DNA from: Molanna angustata
Taxonomy: Eukaryota; Arthropoda; Insecta; Trichoptera; Molannidae
Assembly (NCBI GenBank): GCA_963576475.1
Contig: OY754977.1
Coordinates: forward strand, 35,259,872-35,323,871
Reading direction: 5' to 3'
Length of the DNA stretch: 64,000 nt
Each line of letters starts with the position of its first letter. Position 1 is the stretch's first letter. The position numbers and the translations under genes were made by a program. Under the pieces are notes generated by a model, which was given only the letters and a program-made list of their open reading frames with translations, did no database searches and was not told where the DNA came from. Shown here piece by piece: positions 37,801 through 52,800 of this stretch.

Positions 37801-40800
37801 TGGCAATAAGCCCACCAGTGTGCATTATATTTGTTTATACATTCCTTCTTTAGGTGGGTTGAGTTTTATAGTTGTATAGTTACCCACCAGGGGTGTGTAA
37901 GATGCAGATTATGGCGTTATTCACACAAATCTCACTGAACGCTTTCGAGCGGCCTTACTATCCCCTGGAAATCTGATGTAGAGCCACTAAATATTGCTCA
38001 CAAATTGATACTAAAAGTTATGTACAATTGGCTATCCATCCAACCTTCTATATAAAGAATGCAATATCATGAGTATAAAACAGTTATAGGTAAATTACAC
38101 AACAAATCTGTACTACCAGAAGAACAGGCACATCCTTTTGTGCAGCCAAGTTGCTGTTATTATGCTCCCCTAATATTCAATATTCTTCATGTTTGTATTG
38201 TCTGTCTGAAGATGGTAAAAGTATTCATTCATAGTTAACCTTCCCTTCCCTTCCCTTCCCTTCCCTTCCCTTCCCTTCCCTTCCCTTCCCTTCCCTTCCC
38301 TTCCCTTCCCTTCCCTTCCCTTCCTACCTAACTTCATATATATGTTTATTTTTTATTTGCAATACTTATGGCTACACTATATATTATATTTTATTTGCAA
38401 TACTTATGGCTACACTATATATTATATTTTATTTGCAATACTTATGGCTACACTATATATTATATTTTATTTGCAATACTTATGGCTACACTATATATTA
38501 TATTTTATTTGCAATACTTATGGCTACACTATATATTATATTTTATTTGCAATACTTATGGCTACACTATATATTATATTTTATTTGCAATACTTATGGC
38601 TACACTATATATTATATTTTATTTGCAATACTTATGGCTACACTATATATTATATTTTATTTGCAATACTTATGGCTACACTATATATTATATTTTATTT
38701 GCAATACTTATGGCTACACTATATATTATATTTTATTTGCAATACTTATGGCTACACTATATATTATATTTTATTTGCAATACTTATGGCTACACTATAT
38801 ATTATATTTTATTTGCAATACTTATGGCTACACTATATATTATATTTTATTTGCAATACTTATGGCTACACTATATATTATATTTTATTTGCAATACTTA
38901 TGGCTACACTATATATTATATTTTATTTGCAATACTTATGGCTACACTATATATTATATTTTATTTGCAATACTTATGGCTACACTATATATTATATTTT
39001 ATTTGCAATACTTATGGCTACACTATATATTATATTTTATTTGCAATACTTATGGCTACACTATATATTATATTTTATTTGCAATACTTATGGCTACACT
39101 ATATATTATATTTTATTTGCAATACTTATGGCTACACTATATATTATATTTTATTTGCAATACTTATGGCTACACTATATATTATATTTTATTTGCAATA
39201 CTTATGGCTACACTATATATTATATTTTATTTGCAATACTTATGGCTACACTATATATTATATTTTATTTGCAATACTTATGGCTACACTATATATTATA
39301 TTTTATTTGCAATACTTATGGCTACACTATATATTATATTTTATTTGCAATACTTATGGCTACACTATATATTATATTTTATTTGCAATACTTATGGCTA
39401 CACTATATATTATATTTTATTTGCAATACTTATGGCTACACTATATATTATATTTTATTTGCAATACTTATGGCTACACTATATATTATATTTTATTTGC
39501 AATACTTATGGCTACACTATATATTATATTTTATTTGCAATACTTATGGCTACACTATATATTATATTTTATTTGCAATACTTATGGCTACACTATATAT
39601 TATATTTTATTTGCAATACTTATGGCTACACTATATATTATATTTTATTTGCAATACTTATGGCTACACTATATATTATATTTTATTTGCAATACTTATG
39701 GCTACACTATATATTATATTTTATTTGCAATACTTATGGCTACACTATATATTATATTTTATTTGCAATACTTATGGCTACACTATATATTATATTTTAT
39801 TTGCAATACTTATGGCTACACTATATATTATATTTTATTTGCAATACTTATGGCTACACTATATATTATATTTTATTTGCAATACTTATGGCTACACTAT
39901 ATATTATATTTTATTTGCAATACTTATGGCTACACTATATATTATATTTTATTTGCAATACTTATGGCTACACTATATATTATATTTTATTTGCAATACT
40001 TATGGCTACACTATATATTATATTTTATTTGCAATACTTATGGCTACACTATATATTATATTTTATTTGCAATACTTATGGCTACACTATATATTATATT
40101 TTATTTGCAATACTTATGGCTACACTATATATTATATTTTATTTGCAATACTTATGGCTACACTATATATTATATTTTATTTGCAATACTTATGGCTACA
40201 CTATATATTATATTTTATTTGCAATACTTATGGCTACACTATATATTATATTTTATTTGCAATACTTATGGCTACACTATATATTATATTTTATTTGCAA
40301 TACTTATGGCTACACTATATATTATATTTTATTTGCAATACTTATGGCTACACTATATATTATATTTTATTTGCAATACTTATGGCTACACTATATATTA
40401 TATTTTATTTGCAATACTTATGGCTACACTATATATTATATTTTATTTGCAATACTTATGGCTACACTATATATTATATTTTATTTGCAATACTTATGGC
40501 TACACTATATATTATATTTTATTTGCAATACTTATGGCTACACTATATATTATATTTTATTTGCAATACTTATGGCTACACTATATATTATATTTTATTT
40601 GCAATACTTATGGCTACACTATATATTATATTTTATTTGCAATACTTATGGCTACACTATATATTATATTTTTGATATTGTATTATTTATCATTTATATT
40701 CCTTAAAAAATATTGATGCAAGTGGTTTGTTTATAAGTAGGTACCCAACTGGCGACATTAGTGACATGTTGTTTACAAAAATGTGAATTTATTTAACCTC

Positions 40801-43800
40801 AATACAGGTTTATCCTAGTGACGTTGAATACATTATATAATATTAATTGTACTCAATAACTTGTAAGATTTTTATAAATAAATAATACATTAACTACTGC
40901 CATACAAGTTGTATGAAGCAATGTCGTCACTAAATTCAATTTTTAAAAAAATTAAGATGCACTACTACAATATTGATATTTTTTATAGCAAATTAAATTA
41001 TCTAGTTGGGGGTGTTTCGGTTTTTTCGCTATTTTTAAAAACTTTGGAAATATAGGCAGCTAAGCACATAAATTTATCATAAAAAAATGTTGTTCTTAAT
41101 AAAAAATGTTTGAGAAACTCTGGAATTTTTTTGAAAAAATAAATTTGAGTTTTTGTATTAGTCTATATGTATACCAATTTTCAGCATTCTAGCTTTTATG
41201 GTTTCTGAGATATACGGAAAAATAAAGTCAAAATTCAAAAGTTGATAATCCCTGACTGAAACGAAAATTCAAAATTCTGGGTATAAAAGTTTTGTAGGCC
41301 TAAAACTATCTAGATATTCTGAAAATTTGAGCTCTGTAAATGAAGCAGATCAAAAGTTATAAGGGGACACACACACAGACAGATACACTAAATGTTCTAC
41401 TCCGAATTCTGAGTAAATCCGTATACAGAACATATATGCTGCGAAACCTCTAATTTGGTGTTTTTTGACTTCAAAGTAGGAAAAACCGTGAAAAATATAG
41501 ACCGTGCATACAATCTCGTGTATCTTGACTTAATATTTTGTCGATATGTTAAGAGAACAAAGTTCTCTTGAACAAATCGACAGTTGGATTAACCTCTTTG
41601 TGAATGCATATTGTCATCATAAATAATGTCAACTGACATAATAGAATAGACTTATTGCCCGCAAGCAATTTATACACAAGATGTTTAATCTGAACTCCAC
41701 AGTGTCTTTCGATCGTCTGTTTCCATTCGTTGTGAACACAACCCTGAAGAAGATAAGATAACGATAGTGCTCGAAACTAGTTGTGGAAGCTGGTACCTCA
41801 TGAAACATCACAGTTTGTCTTGTCTGTCCGTCTATTCGGAATGTGAAATTTAATTGCACTAACAAGTTCCATGTCTCCGTTGACTAACTTATATAAAAAT
41901 GAAACATCCAAAAATCTTCTTCAATCCATCGGCCAAGTAGTGCAGTCCAAAGCCACGCATCAAGTCAGGATATAAAATATAGATTATCTAAACTTACGCT
42001 GCACTCGTTCAATCGCATTGGAATGAATTGCACAGTAGGGTGACCATATCACAGTATTGAACTCAATGTGGGGTCCAACTAGAGATACCTACATTGGAAT
42101 GAATTGCACAGTAGGGTGACCATATCACAGTATTGAACTCAATGTGGGGTCCAACTAGAGATACCTACATTGGAATGAATTGCACAGTAGGGTGACCATA
42201 TCACAGTATTGAACTCAATGTGGGGTCCAACTAGAGATACCTACATTGGAATGAATTGCACAGTAGGGTGACCATATCACAGTATTGAACTCAATGTGGG
42301 GTCCAACTAGAGATACCTACATTGGAATGAATTGCACAGTAGGGTGACCATATCACAGTATTGAACTCAATGTGGGGTCCAACTAGAGATACCTACATTG
42401 GAATGAATTGCACAGTAGGGTGACCATATCACAGTATTGAACTCAATGTGGGGTCCAACTAGAGATACCTACATTGGAATGAATTGCACAGTAGGGTGAC
42501 CATATCACAGTATTGAACTCAATGTGGGGTCCAACTAGAGATACCTACATTGGAATGAATTGCACAGTAGGGTGACCATATCACAGTATTGAACTCAATG
42601 TGGGGTCCAACTAGAGATACCTACATTGGAATGAATTGCACAGTAGGGTGACCATATCACAGTATTGAACTCAATGTGGGGTCCAACTAGAGATACCTAC
42701 ATTGGAATGAATTGCACAGTAGGGTGACCATATCACAGTATTGAACTCAATGTGGGGTCCAACTAGAGATACCTACATTGGAATGAATTGCACAGTAGGG
42801 TGACCATATCACAGTATTGAACTCAATGTGGGGTCCAACTAGAGATACCTACATTGGAATGAATTGCACAGTAGGGTGACCATATCACAGTATTGAACTC
42901 AATGTGGGGTCCAACTAGAGATACCTACATTGGAATGAATTGCACAGTAGGGTGACCATATCACAGTATTGAACTCAATGTGGGGTCCAACTAGAGATAC
43001 CTACATTGGAATGAATTGCACAGTAGGGTGACCATATCACAGTATTGAACTCAATGTGGGGTCCAACTAGAGATACCTACATTGGAATGAATTGCACAGT
43101 AGGGTGACCATATCACAGTATTGAACTCAATGTGGGGTCCAACTAGAGATACCTACATTGGAATGAATTGCACAGTAGGGTGACCATATCACAGTATTGA
43201 ACTCAATGTGGGGTCCAACTAGAGATACCTACATTGGAATGAATTGCACAGTAGGGTGACCATATCACAGTATTGAACTCAATGTGGGGTCCAACTAGAG
43301 ATACCTACATTGGAATGAATTGCACAGTAGGGTGACCATATCACAGTATTGAACTCAATGTGGGGTCCAACTAGAGATACCTACATTGGAATGAATTGCA
43401 CAGTAGGGTGACCATATCACAGTATTGAACTCAATGTGGGGTCCAACTAGAGATACCTACATTGGAATGAATTGCACAGTAGGGTGACCATATCACAGTA
43501 TTGAACTCAATGTGGGGTCCAACTAGAGATACCTACATTGGAATGAATTGCACAGTAGGGTGACCATATCACAGTATTGAACTCAATGTGGGGTCCAACT
43601 AGAGATACCTACATTGGAATGAATTGCACAGTAGGGTGACCATATCACAGTATTGAACTCAATGTGGGGTCCAACTAGAGATACCTACATTGGAATGAAT
43701 TGCACAGTAGGGTGACCATATCACAGTATTGAACTCAATGTGGGGTCCAACTAGAGATACCTACATTGGAATGAATTGCACAGTAGGGTGACCATATCAC

Positions 43801-46800
43801 AGTATTGAACTCAATGTGGGGTCCAACTAGAGATACCTACATTGGAATGAATTGCACAGTAGGGTGACCATATCACAGTATTGAACTCAATGTGGGGTCC
43901 AACTAGAGATACCTACATTGGAATGAATTGCACAGTAGGGTGACCATATCACAGTATTGAACTCAATGTGGGGTCCAACTAGAGATACCTACATTGGAAT
44001 GAATTACACAGTAGGGTGACCATATCACAGTATTGAACTCAATGTGGGGTCCAACTAGAGATACCTACATTGGAATGAATTGCACAGTAGGGTGACCATA
44101 TCACAGTATTGAACTCAATGTGGGGTCCAACTAGAGATACCTACATTGGAATGAATTGCACAGTAGGGTGACCATATCACAGTATTGAACTCAATGTGGG
44201 GTCCAACTAGAGATACCTACATTGGAATGAATTACACAGTAGGGTGACCATATCACAGTATTGAACTCAATGTGGGGTCCAACTAGAGATACCTACATTG
44301 GAATGAATTGCACAGTAGGGTGACCATATCACAGTATTGAACTCAATGTGGGGTCCAACTAGAGATACCTACATTGGAATGAATTGCACAGTAGGGTGAC
44401 CATATCACAGTATTGAACTCAATGTGGGGTCCAACTAGAGATCACAATCGCTTTTATTTTTGAACATTTCAGACACTACATATATTATATTATGCAAAAT
44501 AAGAAAAATAATATTAATAATAAGTACCAAATAAGTTGACGTAAATGTAGTAAGGTAATCATTTATTGAAAATGAAACAAACCATTAACAATAAATATAG
44601 CGCAACACCATCAAATCCCATACAAAATCAACATTTTTTATCGTAATTTGGCTGGATACTTATATTTTTTGTCGCATGCAACGTTTTTTGTGATGTCATT
44701 TGAGAAATAGTCCATTCCAGGGTGGTTTACTAACTTCAACATTGCCATTAAAAATAAATAAAACATATTTTTTTTCTATTGTCTATACTGTAGACTTGTG
44801 ATTGATTATCTTCTATAGGTCCTTATTTTGATTGCATATTTATGTAGCTGTATTTGGTTTATTTCAATTAATCACAAATAATAAAACAATAATATAAATA
44901 AATACCTGGTATACTTTCAAGATTAGATATAGCTCGATCATGTGACCTCATAAGTTCTTGTAACATGGCAGGATTTCTTGCCAATTCCATTGTCTGACGT
45001 AACAACTCGGGATTATTCAACATGCGGTTTATCTCAGGATTACGCTGAAATTTTATTAATTCATTGTATTTTATATCTGAAAGAGGAAGATGCAACTAAT
45101 TCCAGTTTAATATAATTATGTCTCGGTCTAACTTATTAGATTTCGTTAAAATACTTACTAAATTATAACAAATTTTACATGTACCGCTATAATGTCTTAC
45201 TATTAGATTTCATTAAAAGCTTACTTAGCAAAATTCAATTATCTAGTGGGGTGTTTCATATAGACAGTTAACAAATAAATCACAAAAAATATGTTTATAC
45301 TCATAAAAAATGTTTGAGAAACTCTGGATTGTTAAAAAAAATACAAATTGGATATTTAGGATTTGTCCGTATTTATACAAATTTTCAGCATTCTAGTTTA
45401 CCTATGTGGTTTTTGAGATATATGGTAAAATAAAACAAAAATTCAAAAGTTGATAACCCCTGACTGAAATAAAAATTTTAAATTCTGAGTATAAAAGTTT
45501 TGCAGGCCTAAAATTTTCTATACTTTCTGATATTTTAGGCTCTGTGTATCAAAAGTTATAAGCGACACACACATACACACACACACATACATACAGTCAC
45601 ACTAAATGTTCTACTCCAAATTCTTGGTAAATCCATGTATGGTACATATTATATGGTGTGAAACCTCTATGTTAGTGTTATTTGACTTCAAAGTTGTAAA
45701 AACAGTGCAAAAACTCTACTGCTATATACAATTCTATCACACGGGACTAAAATCAATACTGACGGTTCAATGAGAAAAATAAATTATTTTGAACGAATCG
45801 ACAGTTGGAATACTTTCTAAACATTTTTGAAAACTTAAAACAGAGAAACGATTTTTTTAAACCTCTACGAACATCAAGTGGCATTTGTTTATCTTATGTT
45901 GAGCAATATATATGTTATGTAGATGCGATTAGCTATCTATACTAGCGGTTGTGATTTAAACAAAGTATGTATGTTAATATTAACATAACAATGTATATAA
46001 GTATGTATATAGGTACATACCTGTATGAGATCTTGCATCTGCGGATGGGAAGTAATTAATGTTCTCATGTTTTCTGGATCATTCATCATTTGCTGTACAA
46101 GTGGATTATCCAATACCTGTCTCAACATGTCTGGATTAGATAACAACTCTGACTGCATCCGAGCCTATAATCAATACAACTTTATTTACAAACGTTTATT
46201 ATATTTGTACTTAAATATTTTCACACTGTCAAATAATAATGTTAACAAAATTAATTAGTGTACTGCATTATATAAATAATTGCAATAATTTACCATGACA
46301 ATAAGGAAAAAAACAGACAAGAAATGGATTTGCAACTTGATCAATTAGTAACATTATGTAATAACTGCATGCAAATAAAAACAATTTCTAAAAAATGTAA
46401 TAATATGTATATTTGACCTGAATATCCATAAAAGTTCCTTGACCAAGTCCCATACTCTCCAGTCCAGCTAAACCTCCCAGAGAATTTAAACCAAATGGTG
46501 TAGCACTAATGTCCGCTGTAAATAAATTACACACATTTAATATATAATATACTAATATATAATATACTAATACATAATATACTAATAACCAATCTTGTGG
46601 GATTGTTCTCCAGCAGACAAATTCATTTCCCTGTCTTGTCCCTTGCCGATTGTGTTTTACATCAATAGATAAATAAAGCGTCTTTATTGGCCAAAATATG
46701 ATCCCAGAAGAACCAGAGAAATACTCTCGTTCAGAAGAGACTCACTCGCCAGAGTCATATCGTATTAATGGGACACTGGGTTATAGGAAAGCATGCCAGA

Positions 46801-49800
46801 AAGCTAGGGCTGGAGGCATACCATTACTGCTGAGCATGCCAAGACGAGGAGGAGGAGACGGTGGTCCACTTCCTCTGTCACTATCCTGCACTCTCTAGAA
46901 TGAGGAGAATATCCTTGAGAAGTATCTTCTATGATGATTTAATTGACATAGCATCGGCTGACATTGGAGACATTATGACATTCATTAGCCAATCAGGCTG
47001 GTTCAAGGGGTAGAGTGAGTGGGAGGACAGCCCCATTGTGGTATCACAAAGTGAGTGGGAGGACAGCCCCATTGTGGTATCACAAAGTGAGTGGGAGGAC
47101 AGCCCCATTGTGGTATCACAAAGTGAGTGGGAGGACAGCCCCATTGTGGTATCACAAAGTGAGTGGGAGGACAGCCCCATTGTGGTATCACAAAGTGAGT
47201 GGGAGGACAGCCCCATTGTGGTATCACAAAGTGAGTGGGAGGACAGGCCCATTGTGGTATCACAAAGGGCCAATTGGCCTAAGTGGGTTCTCCTTAAGAA
47301 CTGCCATCCGCAAAAAAAAGCGTCTTTATTACAGGAAAGGGTAATTTTTTACAAGTACTGTACCTTGCCGATTGTAATAATTTTCATATCAATAGATAGT
47401 TAAACGCACGTGTATATATTATGGGAAAATAAATTTTATTTGGCGGTCATGCTTTAAAAAATTATAAAAAATAAAATAAAATTGGCAAGAAATGTATGAA
47501 GGAATCCATAGTAAAAATGGTTGGTTTCCTGACTCTACTCTTGTTGCCAAAATACACAACCAGACTTGAACACTTGCGCAATACAATTATATTACAACAT
47601 AATATTTAAATAATACTCACATTTTCATTTCTTGAAAACTTTATGACTCATTTTGATAATTTGCAACTCGCTCACAGGAGTCCCAATGATAACTACATAC
47701 AAACCTAACCAACCTATTCTTACCAAAAGTTTGATTTGAGTAGATTGGTTAGGTTAGGTTAGGTTAGGTTAGGTTAGTATGTAGTTGCATCATATACTTA
47801 CTGTATTATAATATTTACATCATGAGTGTGAATTTGGCAAATTGCCATTATATTATTGTTTACTAGCTTTTATGTCCCGCCGTTGGCCAAGAATGTAAAA
47901 TTGTGAAAGAAAAAGCAATCGTTTTTATAATATTGTCACCCAATTATTTTGCAATATCAGACTATGAAAAGTGGTTTGAAATTTGATTGAGTTTAAGTAT
48001 TGTAAAATGTTCAAGTGATGGCCACAACCCATTCTTTTTTATATATTATACAATTTCTGCTCGCATGGACTATGCGTAATGGTTTTAAATATGACTGTTT
48101 ATCAACGTTGTAAAGAGATTGGTTTGGCCACAACCCCCATTTTTAAATATTATCATCGAAAACAAATTGTAATGTGTACCTATTGAAAATTTAGTAATTT
48201 TCGATGTTGGGATGTGGTTAAAATTTGATTAAACAAACGTAGGTACTGAAAAGATCTAGTATTGGTCACATCCCATTCGTTTTTATATTTTTTCATCAAG
48301 TGTGCATTATATTTTTGCTCAATTTGACTGAAAGTCTTCATTAACGAAAAGAAGAAGACTTGAACTATAGTAAATAGTTTTTAATTTGAATATAAATGTT
48401 GTGAAGAGTTCAGTAATGGCCACAACCCCCATTCTTTAAATATTAGGTGTTGAAAATTATTCAAAATAGGATGATATAAATGGTTTAAATTTAATTAAAC
48501 AAAAGTATTGAAAAGATTCTAGTGCAGGTTATATCGTCACATCCCATATCCCATTCATTTCATATGTATTTTCATCAAGTGTGCATATCGTTAATAATAT
48601 TTCTGCACAATAGACTATTAGACTTAAAACTAACCCAAAAGACTAAATAAAAAAGAGAAAAATAAGTATAAGACTATAAGAAATAGTTTGTATAAAAAAC
48701 TATTCCAATGGTCTACATAAAATAAGTAAAAATACATATACCTAATAGAAGAATTAGACTATTGGAAATAGATTGTATAAAAGCTCACCCAAAGGTCTAC
48801 AAAAAAGAAGAAGAAGAATATTTAGACTATTGGAAATAGTTTGTATAAATACTGACCAAAAGGTCTACATAAAAGAAAATGAATAAGACTATTGGAAATA
48901 GTTTGTATTAAAACTCTCCCAAAAGTCTACGTACTTAAATGAAGAAGAATAATAATTAGACTAAAGGAAATAATTTTTATAAAAAAATGACCCAAATGTA
49001 TACATAAAAGAAGAAGAAGATGAATTAGACAATAGGAAATAGTTTGTATAAAAACTGCCCTAAAGGTCTACATAAAATTAAGAAAAAAAAGAATTAGACT
49101 CCAGGACCCGCCGCTTCAGACCCTTCAGTACCTCCCGTCCCTTTAATCCCTCATTACGTCCCTTCCCATCAGGCCCTTCAGTACCTTCCGTCCCTTCAGG
49201 CAGTTTTATACCTCCCGTCCCTTCAGGCCCTTTAGTGCCTCCCTTCCCTTCATTACATCCCGTCCCATCAGTCGGTTAAGAAAAGTTTAAATCCAGAAAC
49301 CATCCTGGAAGAACCGCGAAGAGATGAAAGAACCTTCTTTTCCCAGGATGCTCTACTTAATAGGTAAAATGACTAAATACACGAAGAAGAAGAAAAAAGT
49401 TTAAACCCAGATACCTGCGAAGAGATGGAAGGACAGTTGGACCTTCTTCTCCCAGGATTCTCCAACTTCATAGGTAAAATGACCAAAAATACACGATGAA
49501 GAAGAAGAAGAAGAAATAAGTTTAAATCCAGATACCTGCGAAGAGATGGAAGGAAAATTGGACATTCTTCTCCCAGGTTAGTCCACCTTCAAAGGTAAAA
49601 TGACCAAATAGACGATGAAGAAGAAGAAGAAAAAAGTTTAAATCCAGAAACCTGCGAAGAGATGGAAGGAAAATTGGACCTTCATCTCCCAGGATAGTTC
49701 ATCTTCATAGGTAAGATGACCAAGTACACGTTGAAGAAAAAAGTTTATATGCAGAACCCGTCCTGGAAGACCTGTGAAGAGATGGAGGGACAGTCGGACC

Positions 49801-52800
49801 TTCTTTTCCCAGGATACTCCCCCTTCATAGGTAAAACGACCAAATACACGAAGAAGAAGAAGAATAAGAAAAAAGTTTAAATCCAAAAACCATCCTGGGC
49901 ATACGCTCGATAATTCACCAAAGTTTCATTATAATCGGACAAACGGTTGATAAATAAATAAATAAAATAATTTTCCTATAGGAAATCAGTATAGGTATAT
50001 TATTGTTGATTTGTAAGTAAAAAGTATTAGGTAGGTACCTACCTACAACAACCTTCTAAATAAATTCGATTCCTAACAAATTTTATTTGAATATCACATT
50101 CTTTCTGTAGCCATGGAAACGATTCGAACACGTAAGTAATATCGAATGGTTCGGATACATTTTTTGAATATGTAGGTACCTACATTGGTTTGTTCGATGC
50201 CATAAAAATGAAAATTGTCAGAAAAATCAAATATTATTTACAAATTATGCAATTTTATTATGCCTATATCTTTACTAATAATAAACACATTTTTACAATA
50301 TATGTCTTTAAACTTGCTGTAATGTCTTGTGTTTCATTTTATTATTTCATAATTACATTTATTTCAAAGGTTTATTATTTTCAATAACATATTCATTCGG
50401 TAGGAAAATGAAATATTGTATGAAAAGATATTAAAATGGCGGCGTTTATGTACAAAACGCTTACTTTAAAAATAAGTTAAACATTATAATTATACAAAAT
50501 ATTCACCATGTTTTTCACTTAAACGCTAAGTTATACTTGAAAATATATTTTCTTCGTGTAAATACGTACTTCTAACTTTTAAACTAACAGATATTTGCGT
50601 GCAAAATGTACACTTTTTTGACAGATACGACTTGGAAAATTTTGTATGAAAAAAATAATTATTGAAATATTTTTAAAATTCAGCATTTTTATCGCATTAT
50701 TTTTAGCGTGACACTGCATCAGGTATACAGGTACACGTTCGCACATAAATTAGATTTTTAGATGCTCTTGGTTTTTCAGAAGGCGTGAGACAAACACACA
50801 CACACACACATACACACACACACAAACACTAACATTTTGATTGCTTTATTACTTTAGATAATTTGCTTTTAAAACATACATAGTAGTTTGGAGGCAGAAT
50901 TGACACAAATAGTATCAGAAAACTAACTAATTGTAATGGATTCCTCCATACATTCATAGTAAGTTTATTTTTTTTTATAATCTTTTAAAGCCTCACCGCC
51001 AAAAAATTTTATTTTTCCCATAATATATACACGTGCGTTCATCTATCTATTGATATAAAAATTATTGGGATCGGCCAGGGTCAGTACTTGTACACAATTA
51101 CCCAGAAATGCTATAAAAAATAAAATTTCAAATAATGTATGAAGGAATCCATATAATAATTATATCCATGGGCACTACTCAAATTTCTGAAATTCATCAC
51201 CTCTGGGGCAAGTCTGGTCCAACCGGCGAAATCAAAACCCTCGTGATTATCAATATCATGGATATAATTATCATATGGAGTTCTATGACATCGAAAGATA
51301 TTATAGAACTCCATATAATAATTATATCCATGATATGGGTAATCGTGAGGGTTTTTTATTTCGCCGATTGGACCAGACTTGCCTCGAGACTTGAAAAGCT
51401 TAGAAATGTTATAGGTACCTACACAATATTGAATATTCAAAACTGATGATATATTATAAGTAGGTACTTTACAAGGGAATTCAAAATATATTTACATATA
51501 TTTTGAATTCCTTGTATATAACTACATACAAACCTAATCAATCAACTTATTTAAACTAAAAGTTTATTTTAAAAATTCATATCCCAAAAGGTATTCAACA
51601 ATCTCAAATTTAATTCATTAAATTTGAGATTGTTAATAAGGATGATAAATAGTAACTTATTTCAATTTAGAGAGGTTGAATTAGTGTACAAGTAGACACT
51701 AGTTCATCATACTCCACATTTGAAATAAAATTCATAAAACATCAATTGTGTTGGTAGGAATACAATCTATATTTTGTGTTGGTAGGAATACAATCTATAT
51801 TTTGTGTTGGTAGGAATACAATCTATATTTTGTGTTGGTAGGAATACAATCTATATTTTGTGTTGGTAGGAATACAATCTATATTTTGTGTTGGTAGGAA
51901 TACAATCTATATTTTGTGTTGGTAGGAATACAATCTATATTTTGTATGTTTATTTTTAAGTTTCTTGTTGTTTAGTTAGTGTTTGGTTTTGGGTCAACTT
52001 ATTTTTTACTTAAAATAAAAAATGTTTAATATAAAGAATATGGAAATAATTTACACAATTTTGGTACCATTTTAATGGAATGTTTTAATCACGTGTGTGA
52101 CAGCATTGCAACAAGACTAACTTCATAACAACATTTTTTTTCCAAATTTCCTTAGATTTTTCAATTGACTTTGACAAACTATCATTGGAACCAATTTGTT
52201 TCATCAGGGGTGCAAGTCTAGTCAACTGGCGAAATCAAAAACCATCCATGTTTACCCATATGGATATAATTATCTTAAAGAATTCTATAATATCTTGAGA
52301 TGTTATAGAACTCCATTAGATAAATTATATCCATATGGGTAAACAAGGATGGTTTTAATTTCCCCTGTTGACCAGACTTACCCCCCCAGAAATGTATCAA
52401 AATGAATGAGAAAAATGAAAAAAGGAAAAACTGGTAAATTCAGACAATGATGTGAATAAATGTAAACATTAACTTGAGATGTATCTTCACTGACACTATT
52501 TTATTTAGAAACTCAATCAAATGTAAACTGAGTAAATCATTATTACGATATTTACTTTATTTGACGTAAGAACATTCTAGCAACTCGTGATAGCGAAAAA
52601 TGAATTGTGAAACACGCAAAATTGAGACAAATTCTGTAATTTAGCGGATTCGATAATAAAAAAAATAATTTTGATAGTTTACCTGGTGGTCTCCTAGGGC
52701 CACCTTCTGGCTCCGGCCTCGGTGGAGTTTTGATAACAAGATGAACAGTCGAACCATCTTTAATGTTTTGGGTTCGGAGAGTTTCATTATCTTTTAGTAT

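Larger units (their letters stand above)
47339..51103. mobile_element. 3.8-kb segment bounded by about 170-bp inverted repeats, ubiquilin intron 2
   Basis: Left arm 47339-47510 and right arm 50934-51103 match inverted: GGTAATT...TACAAGTACTG, TATCAATAGATAG, ACGCACGTGTATATATTATG and GGGAAAA, TTTGGCGGT, GAATCCAT. Identity looks about 80%. A third partial copy of the inner part follows at 51108-51150. The interior has no transposase, only degenerate repeats and family B. It is either a large non-autonomous TIR element or two opposed copies of one repeat. Confidence 0.55.

Noticed and set aside
38342..40716. Three overlapping ORFs of 766-782 codons
   Set aside because: They are the 38-bp tandem array read in three frames; no non-repeat sequence, no conserved protein.
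38349..44442. CRISPR-like array
   Set aside because: The repeats are contiguous with no unique spacers, in an intron of a eukaryotic gene.
46929..47403. Overlapping ORFs on both strands of 86-121 codons
   Set aside because: Produced by the 36-bp LINE 3' UTR array, whose unit length is a multiple of three.
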